38,919 nt of DNA, from NCBI GenBank assembly GCA_031273805.1, contig JAISRE010000015.1:1-38919 (forward strand), in the 5' to 3' direction. Source of the stretch: Synergistaceae bacterium. Lineage in GTDB: Bacteria > Synergistota > Synergistia > Synergistales > Synergistaceae. A model generated the notes under the pieces. That model did not search any database. It saw only the letters and a program-made list of their open reading frames with translations, and had not been told where the DNA came from. Shown one piece after another: positions 1-8,490 of this stretch; the stretch's first letter is position 1; the number at the start of each line of letters is the position of its first letter. The translations under genes were made by a program, and so were the position numbers.

Positions 1-1177
1 TCTGAGACTCGTTGAGTCCCTGGCTTATCAGGAACTTCGCTATCATGTCGCCGCCGAACTTTCCGGCCGCCCACGCCGTGAGAACGCTCAAACCTTCGCA
101 CTCCGGGAGCGCCAGCCACGCGTTCTGTCCACAGCCCTCGATTTCACCGGACACAAGGAAGTATGTCAGCGAGAAGTTCGTGGTGCACCATACGTAGGAG
201 TCCTCGTTCGGCTCGCCGGTCTTGTAGATGCCGGGCTCCATCTGTATGGGCTTCTGCGGGTCGGTGAAGATATTCTGGCGAAGCGTCATGATCGTTGAGA
301 TCAGGGCGATGTCCAGTTTTGGGAATACGACGACTCCTCCGTATTTGCAGACCTCGTTAGTGGACTCGCGAAGCACGTTGTATATGTTATCGTCCTCAAT
401 GAAGTGGAGGAACGAGTACCCCATTGTCTTGATGTTCTGAAGCGCCGCGCGGCGCGCGACTGTGTTGAGCTGGAAGCGCTGAGCCAGGGAGTCTGCGGGG
501 ATGCCGAGCAGAATATCGTTGAAACCGCTCTCCTTTATCTGACCTGTGATCTCAGCTATTTCGTCCAGAGTGGCGCCCGTTACGCCCAGCACAAGACCGT
601 TTTCCTGCGCGGCCTGCGCGAGCTCCAGCGCGCTCTCCTTGACGCTGTTCACTATTACTCCGCCGTTGTCCTTTATCAGCGCTGCCGCTTCCTTGGCTGT
701 GGCCGCGTTTTTGGCGCGCACTATGATCGGACTTCCCGAAGCTGCCGCGATCTTGACGGCATCCAGGTATTTCTGCGAGTCGTCCTGCATCTGAGTGATG
801 GCTATGGCGCCAATCGTCAGGATCTCACCGACGCGCTCGAGGACATAGCCCTTGATCTGATCGACCTTATCCTTCAGTCCGTCGTCCGTGTCGTCGATGT
901 TGACCGCCAGGATGGTCTGATTGAAGAACGTCTTCTCATGACGGTAGAGATACAGCTCTCCTCCAACCTTGTTCGGACCGATCGACACCGTTTTGACCGG
1001 CGGCTCGCTGGCCGCGCCGAGAATGGCCTTCGCTTCGTCGGAGGCGTATGGACACTCGGAGAGTTCCGCCTTCTTGCCGGCCAGCTTCATTGCAAAGGCC
1101 AGGCAAGTGTTGGAGCCGCACTCCTTACAGTTTGTCTTGGGCAATAACTTCTGAATCTGCAGTCCAGTCAATGCCAT
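1..1177 (-). CDS. acsC: CFeSP large (gamma) subunit AcsC/CdhE, 3' end beyond window
   Basis: Large subunit of the corrinoid iron-sulfur protein, which carries the methyl group to acetyl-CoA synthase in the Wood-Ljungdahl pathway. It is missing from the ORF track because its stop codon lies outside the window. I translated the minus strand from ATG at 1177 and the frame stays open for 392 codons to base 1; the family is usually near 450 residues, so only the C-terminus is cut off. The N-terminus shows the [4Fe-4S] motif of this family, C17-x2-C20-x4-C25-x16-C42 (NCKECGSNTCLAF). TIM-barrel-like sequence follows; the C-terminal corrinoid-binding domain is mostly outside. The Shine-Dalgarno AAGGGGG overlaps the last codons of acsBD, and only 6 bases separate the two genes, so they are cotranscribed and probably translationally coupled. 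Identity is secure. Confidence 0.93.
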   Translation of the reverse strand, partial: MALTGLQIQKLLPKTNCKECGSNTCLAFAMKLAGKKAELSECPYASDEAKAILGAASEPPVKTVSIGPNKVGGELYLYRHEKTFFNQTILAVNIDDTDDGLKDKVDQIKGYVLERVGEILTIGAIAITQMQDDSQKYLDAVKIAAASGSPIIVRAKNAATAKEAAALIKDNGGVIVNSVKESALELAQAAQENGLVLGVTGATLDEIAEITGQIKESGFNDILLGIPADSLAQRFQLNTVARRAALQNIKTMGYSFLHFIEDDNIYNVLRESTNEVCKYGGVVVFPKLDIALISTIMTLRQNIFTDPQKPIQMEPGIYKTGEPNEDSYVWCTTNFSLTYFLVSGEIEGCGQNAWLALPECEGLSVLTAWAAGKFGGDMIAKFLISQGLNESQ

Positions 1178-1183
1178 AATTCG

Positions 1184-4100
1184 CTACCCCCTTGCCCCAT
1201 CGATCAGCGCGTCGATGGTGTGCTTAATTTGAATCGCCGCCTCTGGATGGTACATAATGACGAGATCAGCGCCCGCGTACAGGTAGGCCTGAGCTGAGGC
1301 GAACTCGAGGGCTGCTATGCGATCTTCCACCTTGCCCCACGCCGGGAAATCCGACTCTGGAGCTTTGGCTTCCTTGATCTTGCCGGTCTCAACGCCTGTG
1401 GAGACCACCATCGGAGCGGAGAGCATCGGCTCTCCATCGAGCGCCGTCACCCGGATACGCTCCATGACAGAGTATGTGTACTCGACTCCATAACCCAGAG
1501 CGCTGGTTGTCGGGTCGATCACTATGTTCTGCTTCGGGAAATCCATGTTAGTGAGCAGTATGACCATCTGTTTCGCTATGTTGACGTCGATCGGCGACTG
1601 AGCGACCAGTGAATGCCCATACGCCATCGCGACACCGGCTATGGTCTTGTAATTGTCCTGTTCGACCCAGTTCAGGAGCAAGTTTTCACCCGCGAACGTC
1701 TGGGCCACTGCTTTCATGACCTCATTGTGCTTGTCGTAGTGCGAGTGGCCCGTGATGATGAGCGGCACTTCGACTGCCTCCAAAATGGAGCCCACCAATT
1801 TTACAGCCTCATCGGCGGACTTGTTCCCCTTCTCGGGATGGGTTCCGACGAGCGAAACGCTCAGCAGGTCCGCGCCGTATTTATTGACGCACGCGCGCGC
1901 CATCTCCACAGGGTCGTGCAGGAGATCTTTGCCGTAGATGTCCATAAGGACAGGCGGGTACTTATCTGTAATGTTGTCAAGGACCTCCAGAGCGACAAGC
2001 GGTTTGTGCGGCATATTGCCCTCCCAGAGATGGAATGGTTTCGTCGTCTCGCCGCCTATGACGTAGGTCTTTTTGCGCGTTCCGCCCTCATCCTTGGTGT
2101 TGCCCAGCTTGACCTCCCAGATCGGAGAATCGCACTTATCATGCCTGACAGCGAAGGATTTAATTGCGCTCACTATCTTCTTGGCGGGAACAGCTGAGGG
2201 CTCTGCGGGTTTATCTGCAGCAACTGCGCCTGCGCCCGCAGCAGATGGAAGAACGGCGCCCTCCGCGCCAAGGAACTGCACGGATAGCGTGTTGATGATG
2301 CTGCCGACGACCTCCTTGATCAGTTCGCCGCGGACCTCGGCCTTGAGTTTCTCCTTGAGCTCCTCGACGCTTGCCGCGTCGACGGATATCCCCTTGACCT
2401 CCTCTTCCTCGGCCTCCCCTTCCTCAGTCACTCTGGTTGGGAGCGGCGGCAGCCCGTCGTCATCCTCGCTCTGAGCGAATTCCGCCATGTCAGTCATATC
2501 GAGCGCGGGGTGTCCGACCTTCTCCATGAACGCCCTGACCTCCTCAGCGGTGGTGGCCATCGTCTCGTCAGCTATTTTGTCAAAGAAACCATCCAGGTTC
2601 TGCTCCTTGAAGCGTTTCTCTATGTCCTCGCGCAGAGATTCCTTCAGTTCCTTCGGCATCCACACGAGACGCGCGTAGCCGCCCTCTGCGAAGAGGAACT
2701 TGCGTGAGGTCAGGAAGACCTTGCCGACTCCCATGAAGCCCGGGGTCTGGGCGCCGCCGCCGACGTTGCCGGCGAGCGCGGAGAACGACATACCGACAGG
2801 CGTATCGCCGAGGAATTCGCGGTTGACCACCATGACGCCGTTGCACTCCGGGAGATAGGCGCAGATGGCCTCGAAGCAGCCGCAGCTCGTCATAGGCCTG
2901 TCCATAATCGAGTACGCGCAGAAACCTGTCACAGTCTTATGGCTGTTGGTGTATGCGTACTCGTTGACTCCGGTCCAGATTCCCTTGACCGGATCGAGGC
3001 ACTCGCCCTTCTTGACAGGCTGGTTGCCTCCGGTCTCGTCGATCTCGTACGCGGCCTTGCCGTCCAGCCAATTATACGCGCCGCAGAGGCCGAGGCGCTC
3101 CGGTGTTATGACGCAAACGTGGTTAGGCGCAAAGGCCTGGCAGAGCAGGCAGGAGTAGAAGATATCCACCGATTCGTCCGTCATGGCCTCGACGCGCTTG
3201 TTCCTGAACGCGTAGGTTTCGCGCGCTATCTTCTGACGGCGTTCGACCTCGTCAGGGTCTGTCACGAGCGTGACCTTGACCTTGTCGACAATCGCCGGGT
3301 AATCGTCGTGGAACTTCGCGTGAATTATCTTTCCGTAATCCTTGATGCGAAGGCCTTTTTTAAAGCCGTCATTCGAGATGCGCGTCCAGACTATGTCGCG
3401 CTGGCCCATGTGCCATATGCCCTCAGCGCCGTTCACGAGATGGTGAATCTGGCGCTCCAGGATTGGCTCGAAGTCCGGCTGCATCTTGCGACCGGCGACC
3501 TCGACCCATATGCCGAGAGGCAGCACTGAGCCCGGCTCGACCTCATCGACGTCCTTGCCTATCAGCTCGAACTCGTTGTCGTTGATGTCGTCGAAGTCAA
3601 CGCTCGTCACAAACTCGAACGCAGCGGACTTGTTGCCGCCGAACTCGACGTAGGTGTCCTCCTTGCGAATGCGCTCACCCTCGAACGCCGCGCCGTACGC
3701 GACTGGTATCGGAACGTGAGTGACCTTGATTTTGCAGCCTCGTACCTCGAGCGCCTTTTCCACCATGGATTCGTAGGGAACGCTGGATACGACGTGTTCG
3801 TACGTGCAGACCCCGGTCGGGAGTATCTGCGGGATAGCTGTGTCAGCTATGACAGGAAATCCGTAGTTGATTGCGCCCGCTGCGGCGGAGTACTTCTCCT
3901 CGTCGACCTCGTCCAAAGCCAGGACGAACGCGAAAACCCTGTTCTTGTTGTACTTCAGGTTAGCGGCGTAATCTCCCGGCTTGACACCGCCGAACGACAG
4001 AGCTGTCCTGCTCGCGAACCCAAGAGCGTAGACAAGGGCCGATACATCACGACCGAACGGGACAAGGCGGGTCTCCCAACCGAGCTGAACGCCCTCTGCG

Positions 4101-4660
4101 GCAAGCTGTTCCGCGAACTGCAGGCCATTTGTGCTGCCGCCCATAAAGACGTAAAGGTTCTTCTGCTGAAGCTCCTTGGCTATCTTGACGGCGGTCGCGT
4201 TGTCAGGCGCGCGCCCCGTAATCGCAGCAAACCCAGGGGCGCTCCCGTCGACGAACTCGACCCCGCGCTCCCTCATTATGACGTCGTTCGCGGCGCCCAG
4301 CCAGATGCCGTCGACCGGGTTCGGGCCCATTATGTACTTTACGGCCTCTATAGCCTCACAGGCAAAAAGCGCGGCGGCTCCAGCGTCGAGAGTCTGGCCG
4401 AGATATGGAAGCCACTTGCTGTCGGGAACCCTTGCGGGAAGGAGATCGCGAGAGTATCTGACGATATCCTCGAGGTCCTGCAGAGTCTCCATCTTTTTTC
4501 CGGTGAATGAATATATTATAGGAAGATAATAGTTGGTGCTAGGGAACCCTATAGCCTGATCCGGTCCTTTTTCCCTAATCGCGTTCGTAACCGCCTCGTC
4601 AGCTTTCCTGACCCACTCGATGGCCCCGTTAATGGCGCTTGAACAGATAAGTTTGGACAT
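1184..4660 (-). CDS. acsB-acsD: Fused acetyl-CoA synthase (AcsB) and CFeSP small subunit (AcsD)
   Basis: One 1158-residue frame joins two Wood-Ljungdahl proteins that are normally separate. Residues 1 to about 735 are acetyl-CoA synthase, which makes acetyl-CoA from CO, a methyl group and CoA. The A-cluster ligands are all present at Cys504, 507, 516 and 526 (for the [4Fe-4S] cluster) and Cys593/595 in the CGCF motif (for nickel), a constant offset of two from the Moorella numbering as I recall it. About 735-830 is a linker: an acidic stretch, a short helical segment, then Ala/Pro-rich sequence. About 835-1158 is the CFeSP small subunit (LGNTKDEGGTR, VIDPTTSALGYGVEY, AYLYAGADLVIMYHPEA). No internal ATG occurs between residue 725 and the conserved start of the AcsD part, which argues for a real fusion. 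The ATG follows the cooS stop directly (TAAATG). The fusion would fix methyl carrier and synthase at 1:1 and tether them. Confidence 0.93.
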   Translation of the reverse strand: MSKLICSSAINGAIEWVRKADEAVTNAIREKGPDQAIGFPSTNYYLPIIYSFTGKKMETLQDLEDIVRYSRDLLPARVPDSKWLPYLGQTLDAGAAALFACEAIEAVKYIMGPNPVDGIWLGAANDVIMRERGVEFVDGSAPGFAAITGRAPDNATAVKIAKELQQKNLYVFMGGSTNGLQFAEQLAAEGVQLGWETRLVPFGRDVSALVYALGFASRTALSFGGVKPGDYAANLKYNKNRVFAFVLALDEVDEEKYSAAAGAINYGFPVIADTAIPQILPTGVCTYEHVVSSVPYESMVEKALEVRGCKIKVTHVPIPVAYGAAFEGERIRKEDTYVEFGGNKSAAFEFVTSVDFDDINDNEFELIGKDVDEVEPGSVLPLGIWVEVAGRKMQPDFEPILERQIHHLVNGAEGIWHMGQRDIVWTRISNDGFKKGLRIKDYGKIIHAKFHDDYPAIVDKVKVTLVTDPDEVERRQKIARETYAFRNKRVEAMTDESVDIFYSCLLCQAFAPNHVCVITPERLGLCGAYNWLDGKAAYEIDETGGNQPVKKGECLDPVKGIWTGVNEYAYTNSHKTVTGFCAYSIMDRPMTSCGCFEAICAYLPECNGVMVVNREFLGDTPVGMSFSALAGNVGGGAQTPGFMGVGKVFLTSRKFLFAEGGYARLVWMPKELKESLREDIEKRFKEQNLDGFFDKIADETMATTAEEVRAFMEKVGHPALDMTDMAEFAQSEDDDGLPPLPTRVTEEGEAEEEEVKGISVDAASVEELKEKLKAEVRGELIKEVVGSIINTLSVQFLGAEGAVLPSAAGAGAVAADKPAEPSAVPAKKIVSAIKSFAVRHDKCDSPIWEVKLGNTKDEGGTRKKTYVIGGETTKPFHLWEGNMPHKPLVALEVLDNITDKYPPVLMDIYGKDLLHDPVEMARACVNKYGADLLSVSLVGTHPEKGNKSADEAVKLVGSILEAVEVPLIITGHSHYDKHNEVMKAVAQTFAGENLLLNWVEQDNYKTIAGVAMAYGHSLVAQSPIDVNIAKQMVILLTNMDFPKQNIVIDPTTSALGYGVEYTYSVMERIRVTALDGEPMLSAPMVVSTGVETGKIKEAKAPESDFPAWGKVEDRIAALEFASAQAYLYAGADLVIMYHPEAAIQIKHTIDALIDGARG

Positions 4661-6604
4661 TTACGCCACCTCTCTCCTGTCCTTCTGCTCCAGAAGCTTG
4701 CGCTCGTACTTCTTGTTAATGCCAAGCTTCTCACGTTTCTCATCCAGCACGGCGATAATACCTTTCGCTGCCTCGATCGGATCCTCTATAAAGTGCATTG
4801 AAGCGTTGAACATCTCTTTAACATCCTCCGTCAGGAACTTGTAAACGTTCTCACTCCCAGTGATGTGGAAGGGATGACCGATGAAGACGTCTATGCCTGT
4901 AGCCACACAGTAGCAGCTTATCGAGACCGCCTTCTCGCTCATGAGCTCGGGACAGACGCCGGCAGCGGGCAGACCCGCTATGGAATCTCCGAGCCCTCCC
5001 TCTTTGACTATTTCTGTGCAGGCCTCCAGTATCCTGGTGTTGTCCACACAACTGCCCATGTGCAGCACGGGCGGGATACCCACCGCCTCGCAGACCTCTT
5101 TCAGCCCCGGCCCCGCGTACTCGAGTGCGGTCTCCGGAGTGAGTTTTCCGTCCTTACCGGAGGCTATGGCGCAGCATCCGGTCTCGACAACCAGTACGTT
5201 GTTCTTGACGAGCTCCTTCACCAGCTCGTTGCAGTACCAATCCGTCTTAAATTTGGGGTTGTTGCAGCCGACTATACCGACGACTCCCTTTATCCTGTTC
5301 TGGATAATGGCGTCGTTCAACGGGCGGAAGGACGCGCGGAACCTGCCGCCTAACATATACTTGATCTCGCGGACGCTGAAACCAGCTATGACGGTCTCCT
5401 TCTTGTCCGGTATCTTTACGTTTTTGCTGTCGCGATTCTTGAAGTTGTCGATGGCCATCTTCACCAATTCTTTGGCGCATTCGAGAGCGCGGACCTCGCT
5501 GAATTCATAAGCTATGGCCCCGATCGTCTTCGCCATTTCCGTGGTGCCTACGATCTTCGTGTGATAGTGTTCCGCGACAGTCGGAAGCGACGGCATGATG
5601 CACTGCACGTCGACGATCATCATCTCGACAGCACCGGTCACGAGCGCCAGTTCCTGCTGCAGGAAGTTGCCGGCGATGGGTATGCCGTGACGCATAAGTA
5701 TCTCGTTCGCGGTGCAGCAGATACCGCCGACAGTGACGCCCTCAGCGCCTGCGGCCTTTGCGTACTCGATTATCTCAGGGTCCTTTATCGCTATGGCTAT
5801 CATGTCGGAGAGAGTTGGCTCATGTCCGTGGACAAGTATGTTTACGTTCTTCTCCTCAAGTATGCCGAGGTTTACCTCAGTGCGGAGCGCCCTTGGCGTT
5901 CCAAACAAAATGTCGGACGCCATCGAAGCGATGCGGGAGCCGCCCCAGCCGTTCGATATGGACTGGCGGAACGCGTGCATCAACAGGTTCTTATAGTCAT
6001 GGTCAACGCCCATGTGGGTGCGATGCATGGCTTCGACGCACATCCTGTCAATTCCCTGCGGCAGAATGCCCAGATTCGACCAAGTGGTTCTTGTCTTCTG
6101 AGGAGCGAGTGAAACAGTCTGAATCGTCTCCTCCTGAGAGGTGAAGTCACTTATAAAAATGTCGGCCAGCTCACGGAGCACGTCCTTCAACTCGCGATCT
6201 TCGGTCTCTATTCCGTACAGCTTCGCTATCTCCAGGACAGCCTGCGGGTCTTTGATCTCGTAACCCACTTCCTTGCCGTGCGCAATCTCCTTGAGGAGAA
6301 GCGCAACGTGCCTTCCGTGGTCGGAGTGCGACGCGGTCCCGCCGGTAACCTCTCTCAGGAAGTTTCTGGCGGCTATCGTGTCGGCGTCAGCGCCGCAGAC
6401 GCCTCTTGGCGACTTCGGGGTGATGCGGCACGGACCCATGTAGCATATTTTACAGCACGTGCCCTCTTTGCCGAACTTGCAATGGTTCTTCTGCGTTTCA
6501 TAGCGATCGAAACATGTTTCGATACAATCAAGACTTGCTTTTTCAAGCATCTCTACCGATGCAAAATCATCCGCCTTGTCTGAAAATACAATTTCAGTTG
6601 CCAT
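4661..6604 (-). CDS. cooS: Ni-Fe carbon monoxide dehydrogenase catalytic subunit (CooS/AcsA)
   Basis: Interconverts CO2 and CO at the Ni-Fe C-cluster and feeds CO to acetyl-CoA synthase. I start it at ATG 6604 (MATEIVF, 647 residues), not the track's TTG at 6622, because a GGGGGG Shine-Dalgarno lies about 10 bases before the ATG. Cysteines at 42, 50, 51, 54, 59 and 70 fit the D- and B-clusters. C-cluster ligands are visible as H261 (VHGHEPTLSD), a Cys in GICCTANE (about 296), C335 (VDVQC), C447 (VGCNNPK), C477 (ETGCC) and C519 (MGSCVDN). The histidine string H93/H96/H99 (SHSDHGRH), typical for proton transfer, is present. Length and residues indicate a fully active enzyme. It directly precedes acsB-acsD and lies 60 bases after the second cooC gene, so this is the ACS-partnered AcsA rather than an energy-conserving Coo hydrogenase partner. 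Confidence 0.96.
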   Translation of the reverse strand: MATEIVFSDKADDFASVEMLEKASLDCIETCFDRYETQKNHCKFGKEGTCCKICYMGPCRITPKSPRGVCGADADTIAARNFLREVTGGTASHSDHGRHVALLLKEIAHGKEVGYEIKDPQAVLEIAKLYGIETEDRELKDVLRELADIFISDFTSQEETIQTVSLAPQKTRTTWSNLGILPQGIDRMCVEAMHRTHMGVDHDYKNLLMHAFRQSISNGWGGSRIASMASDILFGTPRALRTEVNLGILEEKNVNILVHGHEPTLSDMIAIAIKDPEIIEYAKAAGAEGVTVGGICCTANEILMRHGIPIAGNFLQQELALVTGAVEMMIVDVQCIMPSLPTVAEHYHTKIVGTTEMAKTIGAIAYEFSEVRALECAKELVKMAIDNFKNRDSKNVKIPDKKETVIAGFSVREIKYMLGGRFRASFRPLNDAIIQNRIKGVVGIVGCNNPKFKTDWYCNELVKELVKNNVLVVETGCCAIASGKDGKLTPETALEYAGPGLKEVCEAVGIPPVLHMGSCVDNTRILEACTEIVKEGGLGDSIAGLPAAGVCPELMSEKAVSISCYCVATGIDVFIGHPFHITGSENVYKFLTEDVKEMFNASMHFIEDPIEAAKGIIAVLDEKREKLGINKKYERKLLEQKDRREVA

Positions 6605-6664
6605 AAATTTAATACCCCCCAATGCTCTTCATTTAACTAAGTACATTATTTTGTCTGTTAGCTG

Positions 6665-7417
6665 TTATTTGATAACTTCCGATATGAGCTCCAAGATCGT
6701 TCTGTAGATTGGGTTGGAACCGGATACTTCCCAAACTGGTCTTGACTCCTCGGCCAGCCGGGCAATCTCTTCGTCGTATGGCAGCGCTAATATTTTTTGC
6801 GCTCCCGTGCTGTTTTGAACCCGCACGGCCGATTCAGGCAGTTCACCCCCTCGTGTGCGATTTACAAGCAAAATCAGCTTTCTGAATCCAACCCCCATCT
6901 CGCGCACGAGGCTATATAGCCGCTCCAGAGTGTTCATACCGGCGTTGGACGCGTCAGAGACCAACACCAGCACGTCCACCGACTGGACTATCCTGCGGGA
7001 GAGGTTTTCAAGCCCTGCCTCGTTATCCAGCACAACATAGGGATACTGATCTGAAAGCTCTTTGATGGCCATTTTTAGGACATTGTTCGCGTAACAGTAA
7101 CATCCGGGACCTTCCGGTCTTCCCATCGATATCATGTCAAAACCGCTGCTCTCAACAAGGCCCTGCGCAATCTTCATCCTGAGCAGTTCCTGTTTGGATA
7201 TTTTTTGAGCCTCTGCCTCGTCGCGGACTGTTTCACGCGCCGAGCCTATGGTGAAATGAATTTTTACTCCAAGCATATCGGCAAGACAGCTGTTAGGATC
7301 GGCATCAATTGCCAGAACCGGCGTCTTCCCAAGCTCCGTGAGGCTGCGGATAAACAGACTGGCGAGCGTGGTTTTTCCAACGCCGCCCTTTCCAGATAAA
7401 GCGAATAGACAGCTCAT
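6665..7417 (-). CDS. CooC-family nickel-insertion ATPase (second copy)
   Basis: MinD/ParA-type ATPase of the CooC/AcsF group, which inserts nickel into CODH or ACS. The start is moved to ATG 7417 (MSCLFALSGKGG, 250 residues): it forms an ATGA overlap with the upstream cooC stop and has GGAG just before it, whereas the track's longer N-terminus is basic and unlike the family. The deviant Walker A GKGGVGKTT is at residues 9-17. A CxC pair, C106/C108 (GPGCYCYA), matches the nickel-binding dimer-interface motif of CooC. Two different CooC-like genes in one operon suggest division of labour, one for the CODH C-cluster and one for the ACS A-cluster (AcsF role); which copy does which cannot be told from sequence alone. 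Confidence 0.88.
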   Translation of the reverse strand: MSCLFALSGKGGVGKTTLASLFIRSLTELGKTPVLAIDADPNSCLADMLGVKIHFTIGSARETVRDEAEAQKISKQELLRMKIAQGLVESSGFDMISMGRPEGPGCYCYANNVLKMAIKELSDQYPYVVLDNEAGLENLSRRIVQSVDVLVLVSDASNAGMNTLERLYSLVREMGVGFRKLILLVNRTRGGELPESAVRVQNSTGAQKILALPYDEEIARLAEESRPVWEVSGSNPIYRTILELISEVIK

Positions 7418-8190
7418 GTCTCCAACCTCTTTATTATTTCGGCGTACCCGCCGCGAGTTTCGTCGTCCTGAACGTCGTACGGACATACCCCGTCCCGGTC
7501 GGCGTTTTTGAGAACGTCTGTATATGGCAGGAACGCAACTATCTCCCTGTTCGGCAATGCCTCCCTTACAAAGGCTTTGTCGTCCTCTCCGGTAATTTTG
7601 TTTGCGACAAACAAAACCCTTTTGATTCTGATCTCCTTGGACATCCGCTCAACCAGCAGCGCGCAATCGATCGATCGCTGCCCTGGCTCCACCACTACGA
7701 GCATCGCGTCGACGCCCTGGGACGTAGCGCGCCCGAGGTGCTCTATGCCGGCCTCCATATCCATAATCAGCGTATCCCCTTTGAAGAGGATCAGATCATT
7801 GACCAGCGCGCGTATAAACGTGTTTTCCGGGCAGGCGCAGCCGCTGCCTCCAGCCTTTACAGCGCCCAATACAAGCAGAGACACTCCCCTGTACTTGTAG
7901 GCATAGTGGTCCGCTATATCGGATACTTCCGGATTCAGCCTGAACACCTGCCCGTACTGTCCAACCTTCGCGCCTGTGCGCTCCTCGATCAAATCTATCT
8001 GCTGGGAAATGGTGACGATGCGCTGCTGTTCGCGATGCGAAATCCCAAGAGAAGACGCCAGATTGGCATCCGGGTCGGCGTCGAGGGCCAGAACTCTGTC
8101 GCCGCGCTCTGCCTTCATCAACGCAATTATGGATGCTATCGTGGATTTCCCGACTCCGCCTTTTCCAGAAACAGCTATTTTCAACCGCAT
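7414..8190 (-). CDS. cooC: CooC-family nickel-insertion ATPase (first copy)
   Basis: First gene of the CODH/ACS operon. It is a 258-residue MinD-like ATPase with deviant Walker A GKGGVGKST (10-18), a LDADPDANL switch region and a CxC motif C118/C120 (GSGCACPEN), the hallmark of CooC nickel chaperones that dimerise around nickel with ATP. GAGGG lies a few bases before the ATG at 8190. Its TGA overlaps the ATG of the next cooC-like gene, so the pair is translationally coupled. The 300 bases upstream contain two copies of a repeat with strong hairpins and no promoter I can define. Confidence 0.9.
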   Translation of the reverse strand: MRLKIAVSGKGGVGKSTIASIIALMKAERGDRVLALDADPDANLASSLGISHREQQRIVTISQQIDLIEERTGAKVGQYGQVFRLNPEVSDIADHYAYKYRGVSLLVLGAVKAGGSGCACPENTFIRALVNDLILFKGDTLIMDMEAGIEHLGRATSQGVDAMLVVVEPGQRSIDCALLVERMSKEIRIKRVLFVANKITGEDDKAFVREALPNREIVAFLPYTDVLKNADRDGVCPYDVQDDETRGGYAEIIKRLET

Positions 8191-8220
8191 TCACCCTCGT
8201 CGTTATTTTTTTGTGAAATT

Positions 8221-8336
8221 TTAAGAAGGCTGATTTATCGTTAGAGGCCTAAAGGGTGAAGATTTAAACCCTTACGGCGCCTCTTGCTCTTAAACAGCAA
8301 AACGTCGCTTAAGTGAATCAATCAGCGTTTCCTTAA
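8221..8336. repeat. Interspersed MITE-like repeat, tandem copy 1
   Basis: About 115 bp, running from TTAAGAAGGCTGATTTATC to AATCAGCGTTTCCTTAA. The two ends are imperfect inverted repeats of each other. Inside is a strong hairpin: GAGGC..AAGGGT pairs with ACCCTT..GCCTC. It lies between the mesB-like gene and the CODH operon. The 300-base gap 8191-8490 holds this copy, the next copy and short flanks only; I see no gene in it. Confidence 0.85.
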
Positions 8337-8452
8337 ATGAAAAGCCGATTTATCGTTAGAGGCCTAAAGGGTGAAGATTTAAACCCTTACGGCGCCTCTC
8401 GCTCTTAAACGGCAAAACGTCGCTTAAGTGAATCAATCAGCGTTTCCTTAAA
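8337..8452. repeat. Interspersed MITE-like repeat, tandem copy 2
   Basis: Direct tandem duplicate of the preceding element with a period of 115 bp. The core differs at only two positions I can see (CTCTTGC versus CTCTCGC, AACAGC versus AACGGC), plus changes at the left end (AAAGCCGATT instead of AAGGCTGATT). Near identity points to a recent duplication. Confidence 0.85.
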
Positions 8453-8490
8453 ATTAACAGGCGCGATTTATTCAAAAACTAAACGGAGCG

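Noticed and set aside
404-1147. Plus-strand 247-residue ORF
   Set aside because: Antisense shadow of acsC, whose minus-strand frame is open and has clear family motifs.
8221-8452. Tandem repeats as a CRISPR array
   Set aside because: Only two long near-identical units without short repeat/unique spacer alternation, and no cas genes.
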